A DNA stretch of 34,305 bases from Bryobacteraceae bacterium (GTDB lineage: Bacteria; Acidobacteriota; Terriglobia; Bryobacterales; Bryobacteraceae), in assembly GCA_025980435.1 (NCBI GenBank), contig JAICXK010000023.1, positions 1 through 34,305 of the forward strand, in the 5' to 3' direction. Made by a program: the position numbers and the translations under genes. The notes beneath the pieces were generated by a model, which was not told the origin of the DNA, ran no database searches, and saw only the letters and a program-made list of their open reading frames with translations. The stretch's first letter is position 1. Each line of letters starts with the position of its first letter. Shown here piece after piece: positions 18,215 through 27,904 of this stretch.

Positions 18215-20415
18215 AACCGGCAATCTGCACCTTGGCCTTCTTAATTCTCGCGGGGCGGACCGCCTGGTCCGCGGCCGACCCCCCGGTCGGTCCATCTGAT
18301 CAATGCCAAAACCTGCAGCACCACGGCCAACTCGCCCAAGCGCAGGCGTGTTTTCAGACGCTCTCGCAGAATCAGAATCCCTTCCAGAGCGCCGAAGGAT
18401 ATTTCGGCCTCGGTCTCTACGACCAGGCGAACGATCAGTTTCGGCTCGCGGTGAAGGAGCAGCCAAAATCGGCGCAGGTGCGGAGCGAGTGGGGACGGTT
18501 GTACCTGGAGCATTATCAACCAGGTGATGCCGCGAAGCTGTTCGAGGAGGCTCTCGAAATCGATCCAAGCGATGCGCCGGCCTATCTTGGCCTTGCGCGT
18601 GTGGCGGCCGGACGCTTCGATAGCAAGGCAACCACGTTAGCCCAGGAAGCGCTCAAGCATGACCCGAAGTTGTTCGAAGCACATGAACTCCTCGCCTATC
18701 TGGCGCTGGAGGACGGAGACGCAAAGCTCGCGTCCGAGGAATCGCAGAAGGCATTGGCTGCGAACTCCGAGGCACTAGACGGAATGGCGGTATTAGCGTC
18801 CATAGACTGGCTCAACGGCCTTCCGCAGTCGCAGTGGATGGATCGCATCCTGAAGATCAATCCTGTTTATGGCGAAGCCTACGCGACCGGAGCGCATTTC
18901 TTTGAGATTAACCGCCGGTACGACGAAGCCATCCAGTATTACCGTAAGGCGCTGGCGCTGAACGGCAAGTTGTGGCCGGCGCGCTCGCAGCTTGGCGTCA
19001 ATCTGATGCGCCTCGGGAATGAAACCGAAGCGAAGCAGGAACTCGAGCGCTGCTATGAGGCGCACTATCGTGATCCGGAGACCGTCAACTCACTTCGCCT
19101 GCTGGATACGCTGGGAGACTACGAGACGTTTAAGAGCGGTTCGGTCGAGATCGTTCTGCAGAAAAAGGAAGCGGCATTATTGCGGCCCTATATTGAACCG
19201 GAACTGCGGCGTGCGCTGGCGACCTACGAACGAAAGTACAAGATGAAGCTGCCGGGGCCGGTTCGGCTGGAAGTCTATCCGAATCACGAAGATTTCGTCG
19301 TCCGCACGCTCGGTTTGCCGGGACAGGGAGGGCTGCTGGGTGTCACGTTCGGCCTGGTCGTCGCCATGGACAGCCCGTCGGCAAGACCTCCGGGCGAATT
19401 CAACTGGGCCAGCACGATGTGGCATGAGCTAAGCCACGTATATGTACTGACGGCCACGCATCACCTGGTACCGCGTTGGTTTACCGAAGGTCTCGCTGTC
19501 CATGAGGAGGGTGCCGCGTCTCCGGATTGGGGTGACCGCCTGACGCCCGAGATCATCTCCGCTCTACAAAAGAAACAGCTCCTGCCTGTGCTGCAACTCG
19601 ATCGTGGATTTGTACGTCCACAGTACGCGAGCCAGGTACTAGTGTCCTATTACCAAGCCGGCAAGATTTGCGATTTCATCTCCGAAAAGTGGGGCGATGA
19701 TGCCATTTTGGGTATGATCCACTCCTATGCGGCGCGCAAAACCACGGCGGAAGCGATTCAGGACAACCTGCACGAGAGCGCGGCTGCATTCGACAAAGAG
19801 TTCTGCGCCTGGCTCGAACAGAAAACGGGCAGCACGGTACGTCATTTCGACGACTGGAAACGCGGCATGAAGGCTGCCTACACGGATATTCAGAGCGGTA
19901 AGAAGGACGATGCTCTCCACGAGGCGCTTGCCGCTCGCGATTTCTATCCGGATTATGTTGCAAACGGCAGCGCATATGAACTGATCGCCACGGCGCTTCT
20001 GGCAAAGAACGACAAGACCGGAGCAATTCAGAATCTGGAGCATTATCGCGATTCCGGCGGCACAAATGTTGAAACGCTGAAAAAGCTGGCCACGCTTGAG
20101 CACGAAGCGAGCTCAAACAAGCAGGCCGCCCGTACGCTGGCTAAACTGAACTGCATCTATCCCGAAGACGAGGCGATCCATCGAACCTTCAGCTCGATCC
20201 TCCTGGCCGGCGGGGACGCCAATGATGCCGTTCGAGAAGCGCAGGCCGTCGTCGATCTTCATCCCGCCGATCAGGCCGACTCGCATTACCAGTTGGCGAT
20301 GGCCCTACGCGCCGCTCACCGGCCGAGCGAAGCCAAGGACCAGGTGGTTCTCGCCCTCGAAGCCGCACCGGACTTCAAGCCGGCGCAGCAACTTCTCCTT
20401 CAATTGAGCCAATAA
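18211..20415 (+). CDS. TPR protein with HExxH gluzincin-like (peptidase MA-like) domain
   Basis: N-terminal TPRs; MWHELSHVYVLTATHHLVPRWFTEGLAVHEEG (HExxH plus downstream Glu); C-terminal TPRs; GTGA start/stop overlap with upstream gene; signal peptide. Confidence 0.85.
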   Translation: MKPAICTLAFLILAGRTAWSAADPPVGPSDQCQNLQHHGQLAQAQACFQTLSQNQNPFQSAEGYFGLGLYDQANDQFRLAVKEQPKSAQVRSEWGRLYLEHYQPGDAAKLFEEALEIDPSDAPAYLGLARVAAGRFDSKATTLAQEALKHDPKLFEAHELLAYLALEDGDAKLASEESQKALAANSEALDGMAVLASIDWLNGLPQSQWMDRILKINPVYGEAYATGAHFFEINRRYDEAIQYYRKALALNGKLWPARSQLGVNLMRLGNETEAKQELERCYEAHYRDPETVNSLRLLDTLGDYETFKSGSVEIVLQKKEAALLRPYIEPELRRALATYERKYKMKLPGPVRLEVYPNHEDFVVRTLGLPGQGGLLGVTFGLVVAMDSPSARPPGEFNWASTMWHELSHVYVLTATHHLVPRWFTEGLAVHEEGAASPDWGDRLTPEIISALQKKQLLPVLQLDRGFVRPQYASQVLVSYYQAGKICDFISEKWGDDAILGMIHSYAARKTTAEAIQDNLHESAAAFDKEFCAWLEQKTGSTVRHFDDWKRGMKAAYTDIQSGKKDDALHEALAARDFYPDYVANGSAYELIATALLAKNDKTGAIQNLEHYRDSGGTNVETLKKLATLEHEASSNKQAARTLAKLNCIYPEDEAIHRTFSSILLAGGDANDAVREAQAVVDLHPADQADSHYQLAMALRAAHRPSEAKDQVVLALEAAPDFKPAQQLLLQLSQ
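18255..18290. repeat. Tandem GC-rich hairpins inside a signal-peptide coding region
   Basis: GCGGACC-GCCT-GGTCCGC (18255-18272, perfect 7-bp stem) and CCGACC-CCCC-GGTCGG (18275-18290, perfect 6-bp stem), in frame with the TPR-peptidase gene. Confidence 0.5.
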
Positions 20416-20416
20416 C

Positions 20417-21445
20417 ATGTCTACCCTCACGAGCACACCCGTCGTTGAATCCGATGTTCGCGCCCGCGTGACCCGCTTCCACGACGCCCAGAACGCGATT
20501 AAACGAGAGGTTCAAAAGGTCATTGTGGGTCAGGAAGAGGTGATCGAGCACGTCCTCATCTCTCTATTCGTGGGCGGCCATTGTCTGTTGACCGGCTTGC
20601 CGGGAACGGCGAAGACCCTGCTGGTGCGTACCATGGCCCGCACGCTGGGCCTGAAGTTCAACCGGATTCAGTTCACTCCCGACCTTATGCCGTCCGATAT
20701 CACGGGAACCGACATTATTGAGGAAGACTCGACGACCGGCCGCCGCACCTGGACCTTTGTTCCCGGACCGATCTTTTCGAACATCCTATTGGCTGATGAA
20801 ATCAATCGGACCCCGCCAAAAACGCAGTCGGCCCTGCTGGAGGCTATGCAGGAACTGTCATGCACCGTTCGCGGGCATCATTACGGAATCGACGCCCCGT
20901 TCTTCGTGCTGGCAACGCAGAACCCGATCGAACTGGAAGGTACCTATCCGCTGCCGGAGGCGCAGCTTGACCGGTTTCTGTTTAATACCGTACTCGATTA
21001 CCTTTCCTCTGAAGACGAATTGAAGGTGATCGACCTTACGACGACCACACTTCTGCCGCAAGCGGAGGTGATTACGAATGGCGAGGAAATCCTCGATTTT
21101 CAGCAGCTCGTACGGATGACGCCGGTCGCGGAATCGGTTGCCCGGTATGCCGTCGATCTGGTGCGCGCCACGCGGCCAAGCGCGAACGGAGGGGGACCGG
21201 AGTTCATTCGTAAATACGTCAATTTCGGAGCCAGCGTCCGCGCGGTGCAGTTTCTCGTGCTCGGGGGCAAGGCGCGCGCACTCATGCACGGGCGGTTCCA
21301 TGTCTCATATGATGACGTTCGCGCCTTGGCTATCCCGATACTGCGGCATCGGGTGTTGCTGAACTTCCACGCGGAATCCGATCGGGTCAACTCCGATGAG
21401 ATCGTGCGCCGTCTGCTGGAGGCCATGCCGGCTCCGCGCGGCTGA
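20417..21445 (+). CDS. MoxR family AAA+ ATPase
   Basis: Walker A GLPGTAKT, Walker B ILLADEINRTPPKTQSALLEAMQE, ATQNPIELEGTYPLPEAQLDRF. Confidence 0.96.
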   Translation: MSTLTSTPVVESDVRARVTRFHDAQNAIKREVQKVIVGQEEVIEHVLISLFVGGHCLLTGLPGTAKTLLVRTMARTLGLKFNRIQFTPDLMPSDITGTDIIEEDSTTGRRTWTFVPGPIFSNILLADEINRTPPKTQSALLEAMQELSCTVRGHHYGIDAPFFVLATQNPIELEGTYPLPEAQLDRFLFNTVLDYLSSEDELKVIDLTTTTLLPQAEVITNGEEILDFQQLVRMTPVAESVARYAVDLVRATRPSANGGGPEFIRKYVNFGASVRAVQFLVLGGKARALMHGRFHVSYDDVRALAIPILRHRVLLNFHAESDRVNSDEIVRRLLEAMPAPRG

Positions 21446-21499
21446 GATGGAGACTTGGTAAGGTCGGCTTGCCCGGCCTGAGTAAAGAGGTACGGCGAA

Positions 21500-22399
21500 A
21501 TGCAGACCGAAACCATCAACCGTTTTCTCGATCCTGCCGTTCTGGCCGGCATCTCCAGCCTGGACCTGGTAGCGAAGACGGTTGTCGATGGTTTTCTTGC
21601 AGGCCTGCACCGCTCACCCGATTTCGGCTTCAGCCAGGAGTTCGCTGAGTACCGCGCGTACACTCCCGGCGACGATCTGCGGCAGGTGGACTGGAATGTG
21701 TTTGCTCGCACCGAACGGCCTTACCTGAAACGCTACCGCGGCGAAACGAACACCGCTTTGATGCTGTTGCTGGATGCCAGCGCCAGCATGGGATTCGGCT
21801 CGACGGCGGTAAAGAAATTCGATTATGCCCGGTATTTGGCTGCATCCCTGGTCTATCTCGCTCACCTTCAGCGCGACAGCACCGGTCTGATCGTGTTTCA
21901 CGATCAGGTGGCGAATGTTCTGCAGCCATCCGCCCGGCAAGGCCAGCTAGTGCGGTTGCTTCACGGCATCGGTGAGGCGCAGCTCGGCAAACGTACCGAT
22001 TTCAGACGGCCGTTTCACGACCTCCAGCGCATTCTGAAGCGGCGCGGGATCACGGTCCTTATTTCTGATTTTTTCGAAGCACCGGAAACGATTGTCAAGA
22101 CAGTAGAGCCTCTGCGGTTCCGCGGCAACGAACTGATCCTGTTTCATATTCTGGACCCGGCCGAGATTGCTCCCAAACTCTCGGCCCCCGCGCTCTTCGT
22201 CGATATGGAGACCGAAGATGCGATTGAAACGTCTCCCGACTACGTAGGCGGCGAGTACCGGCACAAAATAGCGGCGCACATTGAGGGTCTGCGGTCGAAA
22301 GCGCAGGCCGCCGGCATCGATTATTTCCTTCTGAGGACGGATCGCCCGCTGGATGAGGGCTTGCGCGAATATTTCACGATCCGCCGGGGGAGGCTGTAA
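21500..22399 (+). CDS. DUF58 domain protein (VWA-like, MoxR-associated)
   Basis: DUF58 motif EFAEYRAYTPGDDLRQVDWNVFARTERPYLKRYRGETNTALMLLLDASASMGFGS; intact DxSxS. Confidence 0.95.
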   Translation: MQTETINRFLDPAVLAGISSLDLVAKTVVDGFLAGLHRSPDFGFSQEFAEYRAYTPGDDLRQVDWNVFARTERPYLKRYRGETNTALMLLLDASASMGFGSTAVKKFDYARYLAASLVYLAHLQRDSTGLIVFHDQVANVLQPSARQGQLVRLLHGIGEAQLGKRTDFRRPFHDLQRILKRRGITVLISDFFEAPETIVKTVEPLRFRGNELILFHILDPAEIAPKLSAPALFVDMETEDAIETSPDYVGGEYRHKIAAHIEGLRSKAQAAGIDYFLLRTDRPLDEGLREYFTIRRGRL

Positions 22400-24388
22400 G
22401 TGGGTTTCTTGTCGCCCTGGTTCCTGGCTGGAATCGCTGCCGTCGGCATTCCGCTGTGGCTGCACCTCCTGCGCCAATACAAGCGCACGCCCCAGCCGTT
22501 CAGCTCCCTGATGTTTTTTGAGCGCCGCGTGCAAAGCTCGGTCCGGCACCGGAGGCTGAAATACCTGCTGCTTCTCGCCCTGCGCTGCACTCTGCTCGCC
22601 TTGCTCGCGCTTGCGTTCGCCAATCCGTTCGTTAACCGGACCTCGACTTCGGTCGGCCGGCGTAAATTAACCATCATTGCGGTCGACCGATCATTCAGCA
22701 TGCGTTACGGCGACCACTTGAGAAAAGCAAAAATGCGCGCCCAGGCAATCGCGTCCGGGCTGCGAAGCCGCGACATGGCCCAGGTATTCGCAGTTGATTC
22801 GCGGGTGGAAGCAATGACGTCGCCGGAATTCAGCAAAGATGCCCTGCAAGCCGCAATTCAGGCGATTCAACCGACCGACCAGGCCAGTTCGTTTGGTGAA
22901 TTCGCGCGCGCTCTTCGCGTGATGGACCAGGAAAGCAATACGCGACTGGATGTTCATTTCATTAGCGACATGCAGCAGACCTCGATGCCGCCGGGATTCC
23001 GTGATCTTCAGGTAGGTCCGCACACAGCTCTAACCCTTTATTCGGTCGCATCCTCTAACGCCCCGAACTGGGCTGTCGAGAACGTCAATACTTCCGCTCA
23101 TGTGTACGATCCGAACCGGACTCGTTTGACCGCAACCATTGCGGGCTGGCAGACAGAAACTGCCGCACGCAAGGTCTCACTGGTGCTGGACAACAAAGTT
23201 CTGGCCAGCAAGGAAATCAACGTTCCGGCGAACGGGCGCACCCAAGCCGAATTCCTCTCCTTCGATGTTCCTTATGGCCCGCACAGAGGCGAGATCCGGC
23301 TCGAACCGGCGGATCAACTGCCTGACGATAATACTTTTCGTTTTTCCGTTGAACGCTCCGACCCGAAAAAGGTTCTCTTTCTCTACTCAGGGGGACGTGC
23401 GAAGGAATCCTTTTACTATAAAGCTGCCATGGAATCCAGTTCCGATACAGGGCTATTGGTTCAACCGGCGCCGCTGGAGCAAGCAACCACAATCGACCTG
23501 AGCAAGTTTGCATTTGTGGTGTTGAATGATCCTGGCGAGATGGATTCGGCCGCGGCTCAGGCAATTTGCAGCTATATCAGCCGTGGCGGCGCCGCGCTTA
23601 TCGCATTGGGACGGAATAGCGCCCAGCTTGGGAAAGTGCCCTTGGCGGGAGATCGCCTGAGCGGCCAACTGGAGACGCAGGGGGCGGCAAGATTCGATGC
23701 CGGAGACCCCGCGCTGCGCGGAGCCGGACAGTTCGATAACGTCCAATTTTTCCAGGCTGCTGGTCTCTCTCCAAAACCGAGCACCCGTGTAATCGCGAAA
23801 TTGGCGGACGGATCGCCACTGCTGATGGAAGAGCCTATGGCCGAAGGGCGCATGCTGATCTTCACCGCGGCGCTCGATACCTCGACAAGCGATTTCCCGG
23901 TGCACTCGTCGTTTGTTCCGTTCGTCGTGCAGACCGGGCATTATCTGGCGGGCTCTGAAGAGAATTCGCCGAGCGTTGTAGCCGGCACTACGGTCCCGCT
24001 CCGGCGCGCCCAGAATCAGGGCACCGCGGCGGATGTCATCGGTCCCAATGGGCAGCACGAACTCACCCTGAACGATGCCAGCAAAACCATGAACTTTGCG
24101 CTTTTGCAGGATGGATTTTATGAGATTCAGCGCGCGGACCGGCGGAGGCTTCTTGTCGCCGTGCATGCCGACCGGCGCGAATCGGACCTGCGTACAGTAC
24201 CACGTGAAACTCTCGCATTATGGCGCAATACTGGAAATGAGTCCGCCGCCTCGGAGACAGTGGGCGCCCAGAAAGAAACTCGACCCTGGGGCCTGTGGCG
24301 GTACGTGATGTTACTGGTTCTGGCCGCGGCAGTTCTGGAGTCCTTGTTTGCAAGGCGGTATCTGAAGGAAGAGAGGCAAACGGTATGA
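22400..24388 (+). CDS. BatA-like membrane VWA protein
   Basis: BatA N-terminal motif FLSPWFLAGIAAVGIPLWLHLLRQYKRTPQPFSSLMFFERR; VWA MIDAS DRSFS; C-terminal TM. GTG start directly after the DUF58 stop. Confidence 0.92.
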   Translation: MGFLSPWFLAGIAAVGIPLWLHLLRQYKRTPQPFSSLMFFERRVQSSVRHRRLKYLLLLALRCTLLALLALAFANPFVNRTSTSVGRRKLTIIAVDRSFSMRYGDHLRKAKMRAQAIASGLRSRDMAQVFAVDSRVEAMTSPEFSKDALQAAIQAIQPTDQASSFGEFARALRVMDQESNTRLDVHFISDMQQTSMPPGFRDLQVGPHTALTLYSVASSNAPNWAVENVNTSAHVYDPNRTRLTATIAGWQTETAARKVSLVLDNKVLASKEINVPANGRTQAEFLSFDVPYGPHRGEIRLEPADQLPDDNTFRFSVERSDPKKVLFLYSGGRAKESFYYKAAMESSSDTGLLVQPAPLEQATTIDLSKFAFVVLNDPGEMDSAAAQAICSYISRGGAALIALGRNSAQLGKVPLAGDRLSGQLETQGAARFDAGDPALRGAGQFDNVQFFQAAGLSPKPSTRVIAKLADGSPLLMEEPMAEGRMLIFTAALDTSTSDFPVHSSFVPFVVQTGHYLAGSEENSPSVVAGTTVPLRRAQNQGTAADVIGPNGQHELTLNDASKTMNFALLQDGFYEIQRADRRRLLVAVHADRRESDLRTVPRETLALWRNTGNESAASETVGAQKETRPWGLWRYVMLLVLAAAVLESLFARRYLKEERQTV

Positions 24389-27300
24389 CGGCGCTGAATC
24401 AACTGAATGAATACCTGCGGCGTCTGGAGTTGCGGCTCCGTCTCTTTACCGCCGCCCGCGGCGCTGCGGTAACCGCTGCCGCGGCGCTTATTCTGACGCT
24501 GGTCCTTATCTGGATTAGCAATCGCTACGAATTTGCCCAGCAGGTGGTGTTCCCGCTACGCATCCTGTTGTTCGTTTCACTCGGCTTTGCCGTCTCTTTT
24601 GCGCTCGCGGTACCGCTTCTGAGGCTGAACCGGCGCCGCATCACCCGGCTTGCCGAGCGCCGCTTTAGCGGCTTCGAAGAGCGGCTGCTTACGGTTACCG
24701 AACGGCCCGATTCCACAAATCCTTTTACGGAGCTCGTCGCTGAAGACGCGTTGCGAATCGCTCGCCAGCACCCGCCTGAGGAACTGCGATCACGGCGGCT
24801 ACTTGCCGTCTGCCTTGGCTCGGGAATTGTGGCCGTCGCCGTTCTGGCTTGGTTGATTACTTCCGGTCCGGGGTATTGGGGTTACGGCGCAGGGCTGCTT
24901 TGGACGGGCAATGGAAATCCCGGTAAGCGCCCGTTGTACGAAGTCACCGTACAGCCGGGAAACAAAACCGTACGCCGGAAATCGGACCAGGTTATCAACG
25001 CCCAACTCCTGAATTTCTCCGCCGATCGGGTGGTGCTGCATGCCAGATATCACGGGGCAACCAAGTGGGAATCGGCGCCGATGCAGCCGAAACAGAATGG
25101 AGCGGCGTACCAGTTCCTGTTTGCCGGGTTATCCGACTCGGTAGAGTATTTCGTCCAGGCGGACGCCGCGCGATCAAAACACTTCACTCTGACCGTCAAA
25201 GACCTCCCCGGCGTGAAAAGGGTTCGGGTCGCCGTTCACTTCCCCTCCGGATTGCATTTACGTGACGTAACGCAGGACCCGGGCGGCGACATTCGCGCCG
25301 TAGCTGGAAGTAAGGCCGATATATCCGTCCTGACGGATCGTCCCTTGGAGCGGGGCGTTCTGGTTCTGGAGGATGGATCGAAAATTGATCTGAAAGCGGC
25401 CGGAGGCAATTGGTTGAGCGCTCAACTCCCCATCAACAAAGACGGCTCATATCATGTGGCGGCGCTGGACGGCGGCGATACGGTTCGCATCAGTGATGAT
25501 TATTTTATCGAGGCAAAGAAAGATGAACCACCTTCGGTTCGTATTCTACGGCCGGGGCACGATCCGCACGTAAGCCCGATTGAGGAGGTCCCGGTTACCG
25601 TCGAGGCTTCCGACGATTTTGGCGTGGAAAACCTTGAACTGCATTACTCCGTAAACGGTGGCCCCGAGCAGATGGTTCCTCTCTTGAAGAAAAAGGACAG
25701 CAAGGAGACCGAGGGGACAACCACACTCTACCTCGAAAATTTCAAACTCCAGCCCGGCGACTTGATCAGCTTGTATGGAACTGCCCGCGACGCCAACTCG
25801 ACATCGCGCACCGAGATCGTATTTGCACAGGCCGAGCCATTCGATTTCAAGTTCAGCCAATCCCAGCAGGCGGGAGGTATGGGCGGTATGGGTATGGGCG
25901 GCCAAGATGGAGATATCTCAGAGCGCCAAAAACAAATCATCGCCGCTACCTGGAACGAGCTGAAGGATGGTAACAAAACGCGAGCGGCCGTGCAGGAATC
26001 TGCGCGCTTCCTTTCCGATCTGGAAGGCAAGCTTGGCCAGCAGGCCAAGACGCTTGCCGAGCGAATGGGCAACCGTGAGTTGGCTTCTCCCGGCTCGGAA
26101 TTCGAAACTTTCTCCAAAATGATGACACAGGCTTCCAGCGAAATGGACAATGCGGTGGGCCAGCTTAAGCCAGGCAAATGGCACGATGCCCTTTCGCCCG
26201 AACAGCGCGCCTTGCAATCGCTGTTGCGCGCGGAAGCCGTCTTTCGCAACATTCAGGTTGCGTTTGGGCAGAACGGCGGGGGCGCAGGGGGCAGCGGAGC
26301 GCAGCGCGATCTGGCCCGCATGTTCGATCTCGAGCTCGATACATCGAAAAACCAATACGAGACCCAACAGGGCGCGCCGCAATCTCAGGGCGATCAGCAG
26401 AAGGCGATTGACCAGGCTTTCGAACGCTTACAGATGCTGGCGCGCAGGCAGCAGGAGCTTGCAGCTCGGGACAACCAGCAGCAGGCGTTTGAACAGCGCT
26501 GGCAGGAGGAACAGTTACGGCGTGAGGCCGAAGAACTGCGCCGCCAGATGGAGCAGCTCTCGCAAAATTCTCATGGACAGCAGCAAGCAAGCTCTTCGCA
26601 GAGCGGGCAGCAGGGAGCGAGGGGTAGCCGCGGATCAAACTCGTCGAAAGAGAACCAGGATCTGGCTCGAGCCATGCAACAATCGCTCGATTCGCTCCGG
26701 AAGGCCGAGGATGAGATGCGCAAAGCGGTCAGCGAGCGTGATGCCTCCGCGCAGCAACGCGCGGCGACACAACTGGCCGAAGCCCAGGACCTGCTGAACC
26801 GCGCTCTGCACCGGCAGGCGGGAACATCTGTCGGGGACATGGCCGAGAAAGCCCGGCAGCTTGCGGACGCGCAGCGCGACCTCTCCAGCCGGGTCAAACA
26901 GATGTACGGGCGCTCCGGATTCAGAAGCAGATCGGGCGAGGGGCAATCGACTCTTCCCGATGGATCGAGTGAGATGCCGGAGATGAATGATCCGGAGAAC
27001 CCGCGGTTCTACGGTTATCGCCGGCGGTTCTGGCAGCAGGAACTGGAGCCAAGGCGTCCCGCAACTGCCCAGGAACGCCAGCTTGCAGGCGAAAAAGAGA
27101 AGTTGGCCCGGCAATTAGACCAATTGCAGCGCCAAATGCAGCAGCAGCAGCAAAACCTTGCCGGCACGCAGCCGGACGCCTCTGCGAAGATGCGCCAGGC
27201 CCTTTCCGACGCCGAAGAAAAAGAACTCGCGCTCCGGATGCAAAAGAATGCCGAGTGGATGCGGCAGGGCTATGGCGATCGCAACCTGGATATGGAGGAT

Positions 27301-27879
27301 AGCGTAACAGCGGGGCTCGACCAGCTTGCGCGCGAACTACGTGATACACAAGCCGCGCTGAACGCGGGATCTCCGGGCCAGGGTAAAGCGGATCAAAAGG
27401 AAGAGGAGGCTTTGTCGCAAGTGCGCGGCCTGCGGCAAATGCTGGAACAACAGCAGCAGACCCAGCAACAAGGGCGGCAGAACGGGAGTTCACCCCAGAG
27501 AGGCGGCCAGACGGCGCAAGGAGGTCAGTACAATCCGTCGGGAGGTGGAAATCCCGGCATTGATCGGCGCGGATTGCATGATGCGATCAATCAGCTTTAC
27601 GCGTTCCGGCGGCAGATTGATCCGCACGACCGCGCACTCTATAACTACCTGGATGGCACGCTTGGCTACTTGCGAGACCTCAATGCCCGCCCGGGAGTGC
27701 TCGATGCGGCTATCAGCCAGGATGCCGTCTCGAGCCTGGAGCGCCTGGAGATGGAACTAAGCCGGCGCGTCGGCGAGCCGGCAGCAGAGGGGGCCCGGCT
27801 TGCGGCGCCGGAACGTTCCCCTGAACAGTATCGCCAGGCGATTGCGGAATATTTCAAGAAGCTTAGCCAGCCGAAATGA
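24385..27879 (+). CDS. DUF4175-like large membrane-anchored protein with Gln-rich coiled coil
   Basis: Start MTALNQLNEYLRRLELRLRLFTAARGAAV with ATGA overlap (24385-24388); TM segments in the first ~200 aa; long Q/E/R-rich coiled-coil C-terminal half. Listed ORF start 24295 lies inside batA and is probably artificial. Confidence 0.82.
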   Translation: MTALNQLNEYLRRLELRLRLFTAARGAAVTAAAALILTLVLIWISNRYEFAQQVVFPLRILLFVSLGFAVSFALAVPLLRLNRRRITRLAERRFSGFEERLLTVTERPDSTNPFTELVAEDALRIARQHPPEELRSRRLLAVCLGSGIVAVAVLAWLITSGPGYWGYGAGLLWTGNGNPGKRPLYEVTVQPGNKTVRRKSDQVINAQLLNFSADRVVLHARYHGATKWESAPMQPKQNGAAYQFLFAGLSDSVEYFVQADAARSKHFTLTVKDLPGVKRVRVAVHFPSGLHLRDVTQDPGGDIRAVAGSKADISVLTDRPLERGVLVLEDGSKIDLKAAGGNWLSAQLPINKDGSYHVAALDGGDTVRISDDYFIEAKKDEPPSVRILRPGHDPHVSPIEEVPVTVEASDDFGVENLELHYSVNGGPEQMVPLLKKKDSKETEGTTTLYLENFKLQPGDLISLYGTARDANSTSRTEIVFAQAEPFDFKFSQSQQAGGMGGMGMGGQDGDISERQKQIIAATWNELKDGNKTRAAVQESARFLSDLEGKLGQQAKTLAERMGNRELASPGSEFETFSKMMTQASSEMDNAVGQLKPGKWHDALSPEQRALQSLLRAEAVFRNIQVAFGQNGGGAGGSGAQRDLARMFDLELDTSKNQYETQQGAPQSQGDQQKAIDQAFERLQMLARRQQELAARDNQQQAFEQRWQEEQLRREAEELRRQMEQLSQNSHGQQQASSSQSGQQGARGSRGSNSSKENQDLARAMQQSLDSLRKAEDEMRKAVSERDASAQQRAATQLAEAQDLLNRALHRQAGTSVGDMAEKARQLADAQRDLSSRVKQMYGRSGFRSRSGEGQSTLPDGSSEMPEMNDPENPRFYGYRRRFWQQELEPRRPATAQERQLAGEKEKLARQLDQLQRQMQQQQQNLAGTQPDASAKMRQALSDAEEKELALRMQKNAEWMRQGYGDRNLDMEDSVTAGLDQLARELRDTQAALNAGSPGQGKADQKEEEALSQVRGLRQMLEQQQQTQQQGRQNGSSPQRGGQTAQGGQYNPSGGGNPGIDRRGLHDAINQLYAFRRQIDPHDRALYNYLDGTLGYLRDLNARPGVLDAAISQDAVSSLERLEMELSRRVGEPAAEGARLAAPERSPEQYRQAIAEYFKKLSQPK

Positions 27880-27904
27880 GGGCTAAGCGCAGCGAGGTAT
27901 TTCG

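Noticed and set aside
27137-27153. Short CAG-repeat run, considered as a microsatellite or phase-variation tract
   Set aside because: In-frame triplet run encoding Gln in a Q-rich coiled coil; too short and slippage would not shift frame.
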